Below are positions 1-8,216 of a DNA stretch of 19,307 bases, in pieces. The notes beneath the pieces are model-generated. The model was not told where the DNA came from, searched no databases, and was given only the letters and a program-made list of their open reading frames with translations. A program made the position numbers and the translations under genes. The stretch lies in contig DASZOV010000014.1 in NCBI GenBank assembly GCA_035550595.1, forward strand, positions 1 to 19,307, written 5' to 3'. Origin of the DNA: CALFMR01 sp035550595 (GTDB lineage Bacteria > Acidobacteriota > Vicinamibacteria > Vicinamibacterales > SCN-69-37). Numbering within the stretch: the stretch's first letter is position 1; the number at the start of each line of letters is the position of its first letter.

Positions 1-69
1 ATCGTGCGACGGGCGTCGAGACACCCGGCCGCGTTGTCGACGCGCGCCACACCCGGCGAACGCAACCCG

Positions 70-810
70 CTACATGTACATGCCGCCGTTGACGGCGAGC
101 ACGTGCCCCGTAATATACGCTGCCTCGTCCGAGGCCAGGAATGCCACCGCGGCCGCGACATCCTCGGGCCGGCCGAGCCGGCCGAGCGGAATGCGCGCGG
201 CCCAATCCTCCTGACGGCCGGCCGCCAGACTGCGCGTCATGTCCGTGTCGATGAGCCCGGGCGCCACGGCGTTGACCGTGATCTGGCGCGAGGCCACCTC
301 GAGCGCCAGCGCCTTCGTGAACCCAATGAGCCCTGCTTTCGACGCCGCGTAGTTCGCCTGGCCGGCGTTACCCGCCTGGCCGACGACCGACGTGACGGTG
401 ACGATCCGGCCCGCGCGCTGCCGGATCATGGGCTTCAGCACGGCCTGCGACACGTGGAACGCGGCCGTGAGATTCGTGGCAATGACCGCGTCCCAGTCGG
501 ACGGCTTCATGCGCAACATCAACTGGTCGCGCGTAATCCCTGCATTGTTGACCAGAACGTCGAGGCGCCCCAACCGCGTGGTCACGTCCGCAACCGCGGC
601 GACGACGGCCGATGCATCGGTGACGTCGAGCGCGAGCGCTTCGGCGTGTCCGCCTTCGGCGACGATGGCGTCAACGGCCGGCGCGGCATGATCGCCGCGC
701 GCCGCGGCGACGACGTGCGCCCCGCGGGCGGCGAGCGCCTGCGCGATGGCGCGTCCGATACCACGGGACGCACCGGTGACCAGAGCCACACGGCCCTCCA
801 TGGTCTTCAT
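70..810 (-). CDS. fabG: 3-oxoacyl-[acyl-carrier-protein] reductase FabG
   Basis: This is a 246-residue short-chain dehydrogenase/reductase that reduces 3-oxoacyl-ACP to 3-hydroxyacyl-ACP with NADPH in fatty acid elongation. The Rossmann motif TGASRGIG is at residues 12-19 and NNAG at 88-91. The catalytic triad is Ser141, Tyr154 and Lys158 in YAASK. The C-terminus ends in the usual GHVLAVNGGMYM form. Length is typical for FabG. Two starts are possible, ATG at 810 or ATG at 801. I chose 810 because a GGCGGG Shine-Dalgarno-like stretch lies about 5 nt before it. The gene lies 72 nt after plsX; the usual fabH and fabD are not between them. The SDR family is broad, and the assignment to FabG rests on both motifs and the plsX/rpmF context. 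Confidence 0.93.
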   Translation of the reverse strand: MKTMEGRVALVTGASRGIGRAIAQALAARGAHVVAAARGDHAAPAVDAIVAEGGHAEALALDVTDASAVVAAVADVTTRLGRLDVLVNNAGITRDQLMLRMKPSDWDAVIATNLTAAFHVSQAVLKPMIRQRAGRIVTVTSVVGQAGNAGQANYAASKAGLIGFTKALALEVASRQITVNAVAPGLIDTDMTRSLAAGRQEDWAARIPLGRLGRPEDVAAAVAFLASDEAAYITGHVLAVNGGMYM

Positions 811-882
811 GACAACCCGCCTACTTCAGCACAGGGACCCGAGACCTGACAAGGGCCCGAATGCGCCCGGACCTCGCGCCCA

Positions 883-1881
883 TCAGACACGCGCGAGCGC
901 ACCGCGCAGTCGATCGACCAGCCCCGCCTCGGCCAGCCGCGCGGCCAGCGTGATGCCGTTCTCCACGGCGCGCGGAGACGACCGGCCGTGACCGACGAGC
1001 GCAAGTCCAGCCACGCCGACGAGCGGCGCGGCGCCGTACTCCGCGTAGTCGACACGCTGGCGCACGCGCCGGAACGCGCGACGAACGAAGAGGGCGCCAA
1101 TCTGCGAGACGAGCGCCGCGCCCAGTTCCTCACGCAACATCGCCTCGGCCGCTTCGATCAGTCCCTCTCCCACCTTGAGTGCGATGTTTCCCGTGAATCC
1201 GTCGCAGACGACGACGTCGGCTCGGCCGGTGAAGAGATCGCGTGCCTCGAGATTGCCGATGAAGTCGAGCGGCGTCTCCGACAGACGCGCGTGCGCTTCG
1301 CGGATGAGATCGTTGCCCTTGCCCGCCTCTTCGCCGATCGAGAGCAGGCCGACGCGTGGTCGCTCACGGTGCAGCGCCACCTCCGCGTAGGCGGCACCCA
1401 TCAGTCCAAATTGCACGAGATGATCGGGACGGCACTCGAGATTGGCGCCCGCGTCGAGCAGCACCGCGGCGCCCGTGTGCGTCGGCACGGTGACGGCGAG
1501 CGCGGGACGATCGATGCCGGGCAGCATGCCGAATGCGGAGCGCGCCGTGAGGAACGCGGCGCCGGAATGGCCGGCGGTGAAGAGGGCCGACGCGCGGCCG
1601 GCAGCGACCAGCTCGGTTGCGACGCGGATCGACGACCGCGGCTTGCGGCGAAGCGCGGCGAGCGGCGACTCGTGCATCGCCACGACGTCCGGTGCGTCGA
1701 CCACGGAGACGACGTCAGACGCAGAGGCGTCGTGACGCGCGAGCTCGGCCGCCAGACGACCGGCCGGACCGACGAGCATCACGGCCGCGTCCACCCGGCG
1801 CACGGCCGCGAGCGCCCCGTCGACCACGGCCTCGGGCGCGCGATCGCCGCCCATGGCATCGACCGCGATCACCGTGCGCAT
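883..1881 (-). CDS. plsX: Phosphate acyltransferase PlsX
   Basis: The 332-residue protein is PlsX, which converts acyl-ACP and phosphate to acyl-phosphate for PlsY in phosphatidic acid synthesis. The family hallmark AVDAMGGDRAPE is at residues 6-17. A Gly-rich segment, CDGFTGNIALKVGEG, in the C-terminal third is also typical. An in-frame GTG at 1920 would add 13 residues, but the family begins right at the MRTVIAVDAMGGD segment, so I chose the ATG at 1881. It follows rpmF by 72 nt and precedes fabG, the conserved yceD-rpmF-plsX-fab order. Length agrees with the family's roughly 330-350 residues. Confidence 0.95.
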   Translation of the reverse strand: MRTVIAVDAMGGDRAPEAVVDGALAAVRRVDAAVMLVGPAGRLAAELARHDASASDVVSVVDAPDVVAMHESPLAALRRKPRSSIRVATELVAAGRASALFTAGHSGAAFLTARSAFGMLPGIDRPALAVTVPTHTGAAVLLDAGANLECRPDHLVQFGLMGAAYAEVALHRERPRVGLLSIGEEAGKGNDLIREAHARLSETPLDFIGNLEARDLFTGRADVVVCDGFTGNIALKVGEGLIEAAEAMLREELGAALVSQIGALFVRRAFRRVRQRVDYAEYGAAPLVGVAGLALVGHGRSSPRAVENGITLAARLAEAGLVDRLRGALARV

Positions 1882-1953
1882 GCGTCTCTCGCGCTCACGG
1901 CTGACGTCTCCTGAGGTCACGACCGGCGAGCCGCCGTCGGGCGGCTCTGGCCG

Positions 1954-2136
1954 CTATTCCTCGTCGACCGCGTGCACCTGCCGTCCACGGTAGTAGCCGC
2001 AGTTGCGGCAGACCGTGTGCGGCAGCTTCAGCTCGTGACACTGCGGGCATTCGCTCGTGCCGATGGGCTTCAGGGCGTCGTGCGTGCGGCGCTTGGCCGT
2101 ACGCGTCTTCGAATGGCGTCGTTTGGGATTGGGCAT
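1954..2136 (-). CDS. rpmF: 50S ribosomal protein L32
   Basis: This 60-residue basic protein is ribosomal protein L32 of the large subunit. It starts with the family signature MPNPKRRHSKTR. It has a four-cysteine zinc ribbon, C30-x2-C33 and C43-x2-C46, marking the zinc-binding form of L32 rather than the cysteine-free one. The C-terminus is short and acidic (VDEE). It follows yceD by 57 nt and precedes plsX, a gene order conserved in many bacteria and one that links ribosome and membrane lipid synthesis. The ATG at 2136 fits the family start exactly. Confidence 0.97.
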   Translation of the reverse strand: MPNPKRRHSKTRTAKRRTHDALKPIGTSECPQCHELKLPHTVCRNCGYYRGRQVHAVDEE

Positions 2137-2193
2137 GGGACCACTCTTGGGAACGAAAGCGAAAGGAAGATTCGTCGTCGGCCGATTGCCGCC

Positions 2194-2715
2194 TCAGGAC
2201 GACGTGAAACGCTCGAGCGCGGCCATGCGCGGATCCTTCCAGCGGGGATCGCACGCGCACGTCTCGCGGTTGCGGTTGATGCCGCAGACCGGGCACAGCC
2301 CCTGGCAGTCCTCGCGGCACAAAGGCTTCATCGGCAACAGCAGGTAACTCTGTTCGGTCACGAGATCGCCGAGATCGATCTGGTCGCCGCGGTAGAAGGA
2401 CACGCCGAGGTCCTCATCGGGAATCTCGTGTTCGTCCGATCCGTCATGTGCGGCCGCGGGCAGGAAGCGCAGGTCGAACGGCGCGTCCACGTCGAGGCCG
2501 ACCGGGTCGAGGCAGCGGCTGCACGCGCACTCGAGCCGCGTCTGGAGCCGGCCGGCGATCCCGATCTTGGGGCCATCCTTCTCGACCTCGGCCGTCAGGA
2601 CCACGGGCTCGACGATACGGAAGTCGTCGCTCGCCGCAAAAGCCGCCGGCTCGAACCGCCGATCGAGACGCGAAACGCCGTCCCGCAGCCGCGAGAGATT
2701 GAAGATCAGGTCCAT
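2194..2715 (-). CDS. yceD: DUF177 / YceD family protein
   Basis: The 173-residue protein belongs to DUF177 (YceD), the small family almost always encoded just before rpmF. In some lineages it is linked to 23S rRNA accumulation. Eight cysteines stand out: C63, C65 and C68 in the ECACSRC segment, then C133, C137, C141 and C144 in PLCREDCQGLCPVC, and C153/C155 in ETCAC. The pattern suggests a bound metal. The acidic middle region (about residues 90-120) is typical. I chose the ATG at 2715 because it begins the conserved MDLIFNLSRL stretch. A TTG at 2742 would add nine residues. A weak -10-like TAAGAT lies at 2754-2749 on the minus strand. Family assignment is firm; molecular function is not established by the sequence. 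Confidence 0.88.
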   Translation of the reverse strand: MDLIFNLSRLRDGVSRLDRRFEPAAFAASDDFRIVEPVVLTAEVEKDGPKIGIAGRLQTRLECACSRCLDPVGLDVDAPFDLRFLPAAAHDGSDEHEIPDEDLGVSFYRGDQIDLGDLVTEQSYLLLPMKPLCREDCQGLCPVCGINRNRETCACDPRWKDPRMAALERFTSS

Positions 2716-2916
2716 ATACCGGCGCCGGCACAGGCCGGGCAAACCAATATCTTAGCAAAAAGAAGGGACGTGGCTGTCATCTTCTATTGCTCGCTCGCGG
2801 GGCCCCACCCCCGCTCGCCCGCTCAACGCCGCTCCTCCGTCGCGGGTTTCGCGGACTTTCTTTTAATGCGCTTCGCCACCCTCGCTCCGCTCGGGGGCTC
2901 GCGGTGTCATCCTTGT
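2716..2916 (-). promoter_or_regulatory. Intergenic leader between dgt and yceD with a weak promoter candidate
   Basis: The 201-nt gap separates the end of dgt from the yceD-rpmF-plsX-fabG genes and is the likely site of their promoter. Reading the minus strand, the best -10 candidate is TAAGAT at 2754-2749. ATGACA at 2780-2775 resembles a -35 box, but the 20-nt spacing is longer than optimal. Between dgt and this point lies a G/C-rich 6-bp hairpin (2797-2802 with 2809-2814) with no T-run behind it. The promoter is tentative. Confidence 0.3.
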
Positions 2917-3954
2917 TCACAAACTCCACGCTCTCGGGACAAAAAGCTCCTCGAAGAGCGCAATCGCGTAGCGGTCGGTCATGCCGGCGAGGAAGTCGCG
3001 GGCGGCGGGTTCGAGGCCTTCCTGCTCGATGGTGTCCTGGTCCAGGTAGAGGTCGGGCCGCGCGAGGAGGCGTTCCCACAAGCCGCCGAGCACGCCCGAA
3101 GCCTTTTCGAACTCGGCGGTCGCGCGGGGATTCTCGTAGACGGCCTGGAAGAGGAAACTTCGCAGCTCGAGCGTCGCATCCAGCACGCGATCGCTCATCC
3201 GGATCTCGGACAGGCCCGCGTCGAGCGTCTCGCGCACGACGTCAGTCACCATCGTGTTGATGCGCTCGGACGACGTCCGGCCGAGCACGTCCACGGCGGC
3301 ATCGGGCAACGCCGCCTCGTCGAGCACCTCCGCGCGCACCGCATCGTCGATGTCGTGATTGACGTAGGCGATGATGTCGGCCACGCGCGCGACCTGGCCC
3401 TCGATCGTGCTCGCGCGATCGGCGGGCGGCGCGCCGATGGGCAGGCCGTGCTTGCCCTTGGAGTGACGCGCGATGCCGTCGCGCACTTCCCAGGTGAGAT
3501 TCAATCCGCGCCGGCCGTTCTCGAGCACGTCGACGATGCGCAGGCTCTGTTCGTAGTGACGGAAGCCGCCCGGCACGAGACGATCGATGACGCGTTCGCC
3601 CGCATGGCCGAACGGCGGATGGCCGATGTCGTGACCGAGCGCGATCGCTTCGGTCAGTTCCTCGTGCAGCCGCAGCACCTTCGCGATGCTGCGCGCGATC
3701 TGCGAGACCTCGAGCGTGTGCGTGAGCCGCGTCCGGTAGTGATCGCCGGTCGGCGAGAGGAACACCTGCGTCTTGTGCTTCAGCCGGCGGAACGCCTTCG
3801 AATGGATGATGCGGTCACGGTCGCGCTGGAAGACGGGCCGGATGGGATCCTCGGGTTCGGGACGAAGCCGGCCGCGGCTGCGGTCGCTTTTCGCCGCGGC
3901 GGGCGCGAGCGTCTGATGCTCTCTGGCTTCGAGGTCCTGGCGAATCGTCGACAT
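2917..3954 (-). CDS. dgt: dGTPase-like deoxynucleotide triphosphohydrolase (HD domain)
   Basis: The 345-residue protein is a deoxyguanosinetriphosphate triphosphohydrolase-like protein, which hydrolyses dNTPs to the nucleoside and triphosphate. The HD metal-binding residues are clear: His79 in RLTHTLEV, His108-Asp109 in LGHDIGHPPFGHAGE, and His117 in the same block. The N-terminal stretch HSKAFRRLKHKTQVF (51-65) is a family signature. Length matches the short type 2 dGTPase-like group rather than the roughly 500-residue E. coli Dgt. It sits 47 nt downstream of miaA on the same strand with no functional link to it. Substrate preference among dNTPs cannot be read from the sequence. Confidence 0.9.
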   Translation of the reverse strand: MSTIRQDLEAREHQTLAPAAAKSDRSRGRLRPEPEDPIRPVFQRDRDRIIHSKAFRRLKHKTQVFLSPTGDHYRTRLTHTLEVSQIARSIAKVLRLHEELTEAIALGHDIGHPPFGHAGERVIDRLVPGGFRHYEQSLRIVDVLENGRRGLNLTWEVRDGIARHSKGKHGLPIGAPPADRASTIEGQVARVADIIAYVNHDIDDAVRAEVLDEAALPDAAVDVLGRTSSERINTMVTDVVRETLDAGLSEIRMSDRVLDATLELRSFLFQAVYENPRATAEFEKASGVLGGLWERLLARPDLYLDQDTIEQEGLEPAARDFLAGMTDRYAIALFEELFVPRAWSL

Positions 3955-4001
3955 CAGTGGCGGGCTGTTCGTAGTCTATCGCACGGTCACCGACGTTCCG
4001 G

Positions 4002-4991
4002 TCACGCGCCTGACGCGTTCCCATCCACCCCGTCCGATCGACCGGCCATCGCACTTCCCCGCTCCCGCGCCAAGACGGCCGCCACGAGCCGGAGCGCTTC
4101 GTCGCGCACCGCATCGGACTCGCCCGCGCCGTCGATCCAATGCACGCCGGGCTCGTGCCGGAACCACAGCACCTGGCGGCGAGCGTACCGCATGTTCTCG
4201 CGCACGATGAGCTCGCGCGTCGCGGCCTCATCCCGCACGCCGCGCCGCCATTCGACGACTTGTCGGTACACGAGGCCGCTGAAGGCGTGCGCGGTCTCGG
4301 GCACGCCCGAGGCGATGAGCGCGTCGACCTCGGCACGAATCCCGCGGGCGAACTGCTCGTCGACGCGACGCCGGACGCGCGCTTCGAGCGCCGGCCGCGG
4401 CAAGCGCAGTCCAATCGTGAAGACGTCGTAGTCCGCGATGAGCGACGTGGTCGCCGCGAAATGCTCGGTGAGCGGTCGGCCCGTGAGCCGATAGACCTCG
4501 AGCGCGCGCACGAGACGCTTGCGATCGCGTGGCTGGATGCGCCTCGCGGAAGCCGGGTCAATACGCGCGAGCCAGCGATGCAGCCACTCGACGCCGCGCC
4601 GGTCGGCCGCGCGCTCGAGCCGCGCACGCAGCGCTTCGTCGCGCGCCGGCCCCGGAAACATTCCGCGCACGAGCGCGCGATAGTAGAAACCCGTGCCGCC
4701 GACGAGAATCGGCAGCCGGCCGCGCGCGTTGATGTCGCGAATGGCCGCGGCCGCATCCGTGGCATAGCGCGCCGCCGAGTACACGGCCGTCGGCTCGACG
4801 AGGTCCACGAGGTGATGCGGAATGCCCGCCTGCGCCTCGACCGGCAGCTTGTCGGTCCCGATGTCGAGTCCGCGATAGACGGCCGTCGAATCGCACGCGA
4901 CGATCTCGCCGTCGAACGCGCGTGCGATCGCCAGCCCGAGCGCGCTCTTGCCGGTGGCCGTCGACCCGACGACGGCGACGAGCCGCGTCAT
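4002..4991 (-). CDS. miaA: tRNA dimethylallyltransferase MiaA
   Basis: The 329-residue protein transfers a dimethylallyl group to N6 of A37 in tRNAs reading codons that begin with U. The P-loop GSTATGKS is at residues 9-16. The catalytic segment CDSTAVYRGLDIGTDK (33-48) contains Asp34; most family members have Gln where this one has Ala (DSxQVYR). GGTGFYYRAL and the C-terminal RYARRQVLWFR are also family motifs. The ATG at 4991 overlaps the stop of the TonB-type gene by 4 nt (ATGA), suggesting translational coupling. A longer open frame upstream only shadows that gene. Length is usual for MiaA. Confidence 0.94.
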   Translation of the reverse strand: MTRLVAVVGSTATGKSALGLAIARAFDGEIVACDSTAVYRGLDIGTDKLPVEAQAGIPHHLVDLVEPTAVYSAARYATDAAAAIRDINARGRLPILVGGTGFYYRALVRGMFPGPARDEALRARLERAADRRGVEWLHRWLARIDPASARRIQPRDRKRLVRALEVYRLTGRPLTEHFAATTSLIADYDVFTIGLRLPRPALEARVRRRVDEQFARGIRAEVDALIASGVPETAHAFSGLVYRQVVEWRRGVRDEAATRELIVRENMRYARRQVLWFRHEPGVHWIDGAGESDAVRDEALRLVAAVLARERGSAMAGRSDGVDGNASGA

Positions 4992-5911
4992 GGGGCGTCC
5001 GGCAGTTCGTTGTAATGGAACGTGACGGTGAAGAGCACCTGATCGGCGGGATACTCGGCTGGCAGCGCCGAGGTCGGATTCGACAGCTTGAGCGCGTTCA
5101 ACGCCGAGATCGTGAAGGCCTCGATCGCCGACGGCTGCACGACGCGGAGGCCGGTGATCGTGCCGTTGCGCAGGACGTAGAACTGGATGACGACCCGCCC
5201 CTTCATCAATTCGGCGGCGGTCGGCACGAGCCAGTTGTGCTCGATCTGCGCCTTGAAGCGGCGCAGCCACGGACCGAAGTCCACGCCCATTGAGTCGAAC
5301 TGGATGTCGGCGTTCTGATCGGTCCGGCCGCCGTTCGGATTGTCGAAGTTCTCGGGACGCAGGTACTGCTGCAGGTTGCGGAGCGACCGCCCGAGATTCT
5401 CCGCCTGCGTCGACGGCGCGGCCTTTGGCGGACGGACCAGCGCCGACGCCGTGTCGCTCAGCGTCGTCGTGGGCGGAGGCGGCGTGGGCTGGGGAGGCTG
5501 CGGCGTGGGCGGTGTCGGCTGCGGCGGCGGGGATGGCGGCGTCGGCTCGACTTTCGGACCGCCCTCGATCTTGCGCGTCGTATTCCCGCGCGACAGCGGC
5601 GCCGTGTTCTCGGGCTTGGGCGCGCGGAGCCGGGTGGCGCTTTGCCGATCGACGTCCGACTCGTCAGCCGGCCGCTTCGGCGGCGCGATGCGGTCGATCT
5701 TCGGCATCATCTCGACGTAGCGGATGATGTGCTGCGGCGGCGGGACGGGCACGGGCGCTGGCGCGGCGGGACGCAACCAGGACGGCAACCCGAAGATGAA
5801 CAGGAGCGCGAGCGCGACGTGGACCAGGAGCGAGGCCATCAACCCGTCGCGAACGGTCAGCGACGATGGCACGCGCGGTACGTCGGGTCGATCGTCGAAG
5901 TCCAAGTACAT
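4988..5911 (-). CDS. TonB-family energy transducer / TonB C-terminal domain protein
   Basis: The 307-residue protein has TonB architecture: a short cytoplasmic N-terminus, one membrane segment (about residues 23-46), a Pro-rich periplasmic spacer and a C-terminal TonB domain (about 215-303). The spacer is most extreme at 123-147, almost only Pro, Thr, Gln and Ser. The C-terminal domain has the ALNALKLSNPTSALP region and an FTVTFHYNE last strand. Such proteins couple proton motive force to outer membrane receptors or span the periplasm as TolA does. No ExbB, ExbD or receptor gene is nearby, so the partner is unknown. The ATG at 5911 was chosen because earlier codons overlap menG and lack TonB-like sequence. 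A TATACT box lies close before it at 5932-5927 on the minus strand, without a good -35. Confidence 0.82.
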   Translation of the reverse strand: MYLDFDDRPDVPRVPSSLTVRDGLMASLLVHVALALLFIFGLPSWLRPAAPAPVPVPPPQHIIRYVEMMPKIDRIAPPKRPADESDVDRQSATRLRAPKPENTAPLSRGNTTRKIEGGPKVEPTPPSPPPQPTPPTPQPPQPTPPPPTTTLSDTASALVRPPKAAPSTQAENLGRSLRNLQQYLRPENFDNPNGGRTDQNADIQFDSMGVDFGPWLRRFKAQIEHNWLVPTAAELMKGRVVIQFYVLRNGTITGLRVVQPSAIEAFTISALNALKLSNPTSALPAEYPADQVLFTVTFHYNELPDAP

Positions 5912-6012
5912 CAGTGACTTGATGGCAGTATACGACTCGGCTTGGCCTCCTGCGACACTTGCCGGCCCCGTCGGTGTCCCTGCGCACTCCTTGAGACGCC
6001 CGCCGACTCCGG

Positions 6013-6732
6013 TCAGTCCTTGACGGCTACGTAGAGATAGACGATGCCGCCCATCAGGCGCCGGAACGTCGCGGTCGAGAAACCCGCGTCGCGCAAGCGA
6101 CTTGCAAAGGCCTCGCCGGTCGGAAACGCCATGACGGAGGCCGGGAGGTACTCGTAGGCGTCCTGATGTTTCGAGACGAGCCGGCCGATCGCCGGCAGGA
6201 CGTAGCGGAAATAGGACAGATACAGCGTCCGGAGCCCCGGCAGACGCGGCGCGCCGAACTCGAGAATGGCGAGGCGGCCGCCTGACCGAAGCACGCGATG
6301 GAACTCGCGGCACGCAGCGTCCGGATCGAGGACGTTACGGATGCCGAACGCGACCATCGCCGCGTCGAACGTCCCGTTGGCAAAGGGCACCGACGTCGCG
6401 TCGCCGCGCAGCAAGCGGATGCGGCTCGCCAGCCCCGCGCGACGCACCTTCCCCGCCGCGAGATGGAGCATCTCGCTCGAGAAGTCGGCGCCCACGACCT
6501 CGGCCGCCTGGCCGGCACGCGACGTCACGGCTTCAATGGCCAGGTCCCCCGTGCCCGTACACATGTCGAGGACGCGTTCGCGGCCAGTGAAGCCGAGCGC
6601 ATCGACGGCCTTGCGGCGCCAGCGACGATCGAACCCGGCGCTGAGCAGGTGGTTCAGCGTGTCGTAGCGGCGGGCAATCGCATCGAACATGCGCGCGATG
6701 CGCGCGGGATCCTTCGAGACCGAAACCGTCAT
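6013..6732 (-). CDS. menG: Demethylmenaquinone methyltransferase MenG (UbiE family)
   Basis: This 239-residue class I SAM-dependent methyltransferase adds the ring methyl group in the last step of menaquinone synthesis. The SAM-binding motif VLDMCTGTGDLA is at residues 54-65. The family signature AFGIRNVLD follows at 128-136. The N-terminal FDAIARRYDTLNHLLSAG (16-33) is typical of UbiE/MenG. UbiE homologues can also act on ubiquinone precursors, but the surrounding futalosine genes point to menaquinone. Its ATG at 6732 overlaps the ubiX stop by 4 nt. It is the last gene of the quinone run, followed after 101 nt by the TonB-type gene. Confidence 0.94.
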   Translation of the reverse strand: MTVSVSKDPARIARMFDAIARRYDTLNHLLSAGFDRRWRRKAVDALGFTGRERVLDMCTGTGDLAIEAVTSRAGQAAEVVGADFSSEMLHLAAGKVRRAGLASRIRLLRGDATSVPFANGTFDAAMVAFGIRNVLDPDAACREFHRVLRSGGRLAILEFGAPRLPGLRTLYLSYFRYVLPAIGRLVSKHQDAYEYLPASVMAFPTGEAFASRLRDAGFSTATFRRLMGGIVYLYVAVKD

Positions 6733-7352
6733 TCGGCCTTCCAGGGCTCGAAGAGCTGCTGCTCGAAGCCGAAGGCGGAGAGAATCTTCCCGGCGATGAA
6801 GTCGGCCAGGTCGTCGATCGTCCGCGGGCGCTGATAGAAGGCCGGCATGGCCGGCAGCACGATCGCGCCCGCCTCGGCGCACGCCACCATGTTGCGGAGC
6901 TCGGGCAGGCTCATCGGCGTCTCGCGCGGCACGAGCACGAGCGGCCGGCGTTCCTTCAACATGACGTCAGCGGCACGTTCGATCAGGCTGCGCGACAGCC
7001 CGTGCGCGACGCCGGCCAGCGTCTTCATCGAACACGGGACGATCACCATGCCGTCGGTCCGATGGCTGCCGCTCGCGATCGACGCCCCCAGGTCGCGGTT
7101 GCCATGGACGACGAACCGTCCGTGTCCGCTCGGCCTCGCGGGATTGGCCACGAGCTCGCCGAGCCGCTCGACGCGGGCATCCGGACCGATCTCGTCGACG
7201 AGCAGCCGCCGGCCGTAGTCGCTGAAGACGACGTCGAGCGCGCAGCCGAGGTCGAGCAGCGCCGAGATCGTGCGTAGCGCATAGAGCGCGCCGCTCGCGC
7301 CGGTGACGCCGACGACGAACCGCTGCTCGCGAGGGAGCTGGGATTCCGTCAT
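6729..7352 (-). CDS. ubiX: Flavin prenyltransferase UbiX (MqnM role)
   Basis: The 207-residue protein makes prenylated FMN, the cofactor of UbiD-type decarboxylases. GVTGASG, the flavin-binding start of the fold, is at residues 15-21. ASGSHRTDGMVIVPCSMKT (93-111) carries the conserved Ser/Cys region, and VPRETPMS is at 141-148. All are strong UbiX signatures. The ATG at 7352 shares one base with the ubiA stop, and the 3' end overlaps menG by 4 nt. Its obvious client is the UbiD-family enzyme at 12459-13919 in the same cluster. In futalosine-pathway naming this is the MqnM role. An ATG-less open frame to 7586 lies inside ubiA and was not used. Confidence 0.95.
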   Translation of the reverse strand: MTESQLPREQRFVVGVTGASGALYALRTISALLDLGCALDVVFSDYGRRLLVDEIGPDARVERLGELVANPARPSGHGRFVVHGNRDLGASIASGSHRTDGMVIVPCSMKTLAGVAHGLSRSLIERAADVMLKERRPLVLVPRETPMSLPELRNMVACAEAGAIVLPAMPAFYQRPRTIDDLADFIAGKILSAFGFEQQLFEPWKAE

Positions 7353-8203
7353 CACGCGAACAAATCCAGCATCGTCGCGAGGAGATACAGCAGGCCGACC
7401 CAGCCGTTCAGGTCGAACGCGCGCTTGACCTGCGACAGGTCGCGCGGGCTCACGAGCGACTGCTCGTAGACGAGCAACGCGGCGACGAGGATGACGCCGC
7501 CGCGATAGATGGGACCCAGACCACTCAGATATCCGACCCAGGCGAGCGCGGCGACGGCGACCACGTGCAGCGCACGCGAGATCCACAACGCGCGCGGCAC
7601 GCCCCAGCGCACTGGAATCGAGCGCAAGCCTTCACCACGATCGAACTCGAGATCCTGGCAGGCATACAACACGTCGAAGCCCGCGACCCACGTCCCAATC
7701 GCGAGCCCCAGCACCCACGGCGTGAGTCGAGGCGGACCGCCGGCCGCGAGCCATCCGCCGACGGGGGCGACGGCCATGGCGAGGCCCAGGAAGAGCTGCG
7801 TGTAGTGCGTGTAGCGCTTGGCCAGCGAGTACCAGAACACGATGACGAGCGCGACCGGCGCGAGCAGGAGGCACGTCAGCCCGAGCGGCGCGGCGCAGGC
7901 GACGAAGACCAGCGATGCGGCCACGACGAACCAGGCGGCCTCGCGCTGTGACATCACGCCGCGCGGAAGCTCACGCCTGGCCGTGCGCGGATTGCGTGCG
8001 TCGTGCGAGGCGTCGACGAGCCGGTTGAATCCCATCGCCGCCGAGCGGGCGGCGACCATGCAGGCGACGATCCAGCCGAGCCGCGGCCACGAGAACGCCA
8101 CGAGACGTGTCGCGAGGAGCGCGCCGGTGAGCGCGAACGGCAGCGCGAACACCGAGTGGCTCACTCGCACGAACGACGCGTAGGTACGCAGGCGGTGGAC
8201 CAT
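7352..8203 (-). CDS. ubiA: UbiA-family prenyltransferase (MqnP role)
   Basis: The 283-residue integral membrane protein belongs to the UbiA prenyltransferase superfamily and should attach the polyprenyl tail to a naphthoate precursor of menaquinone. The first Asp-rich motif spans residues 60-71 (Asn60, Asp64, Asp68, Asn71), followed by PRTARRELP. The second is YACQDLEFDRG at 180-190 with Asp184 and Asp188. Eight or nine hydrophobic segments fit the family. The ATG at 8203 begins the conserved MVHRLRTYASFVRVSHS region; in-frame codons upstream to 8308 lie over the end of the deaminase gene. Homologues are often annotated as 4-hydroxybenzoate prenyltransferase. The neighbours (UbiD, UbiX, MqnA, MqnC) instead support the futalosine pathway enzyme MqnP. 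Confidence 0.92.
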   Translation of the reverse strand: MVHRLRTYASFVRVSHSVFALPFALTGALLATRLVAFSWPRLGWIVACMVAARSAAMGFNRLVDASHDARNPRTARRELPRGVMSQREAAWFVVAASLVFVACAAPLGLTCLLLAPVALVIVFWYSLAKRYTHYTQLFLGLAMAVAPVGGWLAAGGPPRLTPWVLGLAIGTWVAGFDVLYACQDLEFDRGEGLRSIPVRWGVPRALWISRALHVVAVAALAWVGYLSGLGPIYRGGVILVAALLVYEQSLVSPRDLSQVKRAFDLNGWVGLLYLLATMLDLFA

Positions 8204-8216
8204 GACGGATGGTGCG

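Noticed and set aside
2797..2814. G/C-rich hairpin downstream of dgt as an intrinsic terminator
   Set aside because: The stem is only 6 bp and no T-run follows on the minus strand, so it does not meet the usual criteria.
1972..4431. Plus-strand open frame of 819 codons
   Set aside because: It runs antisense to rpmF, yceD, dgt and part of miaA, all well recognised. It has no family motif; its Arg/Glu/Asp/His-rich composition is that of a GC-driven antisense frame.
5460..5560. Low-complexity repeat array resembling a minisatellite
   Set aside because: It encodes the Pro/Thr/Gln-rich spacer of the TonB-type protein in frame, and the repetition follows from that composition.
4988..6313. Long N-terminal extension of the TonB-type frame
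   Set aside because: The extra 134 residues overlap menG and have no TonB feature; the membrane segment sits near the N-terminus only if the ATG at 5911 is used.
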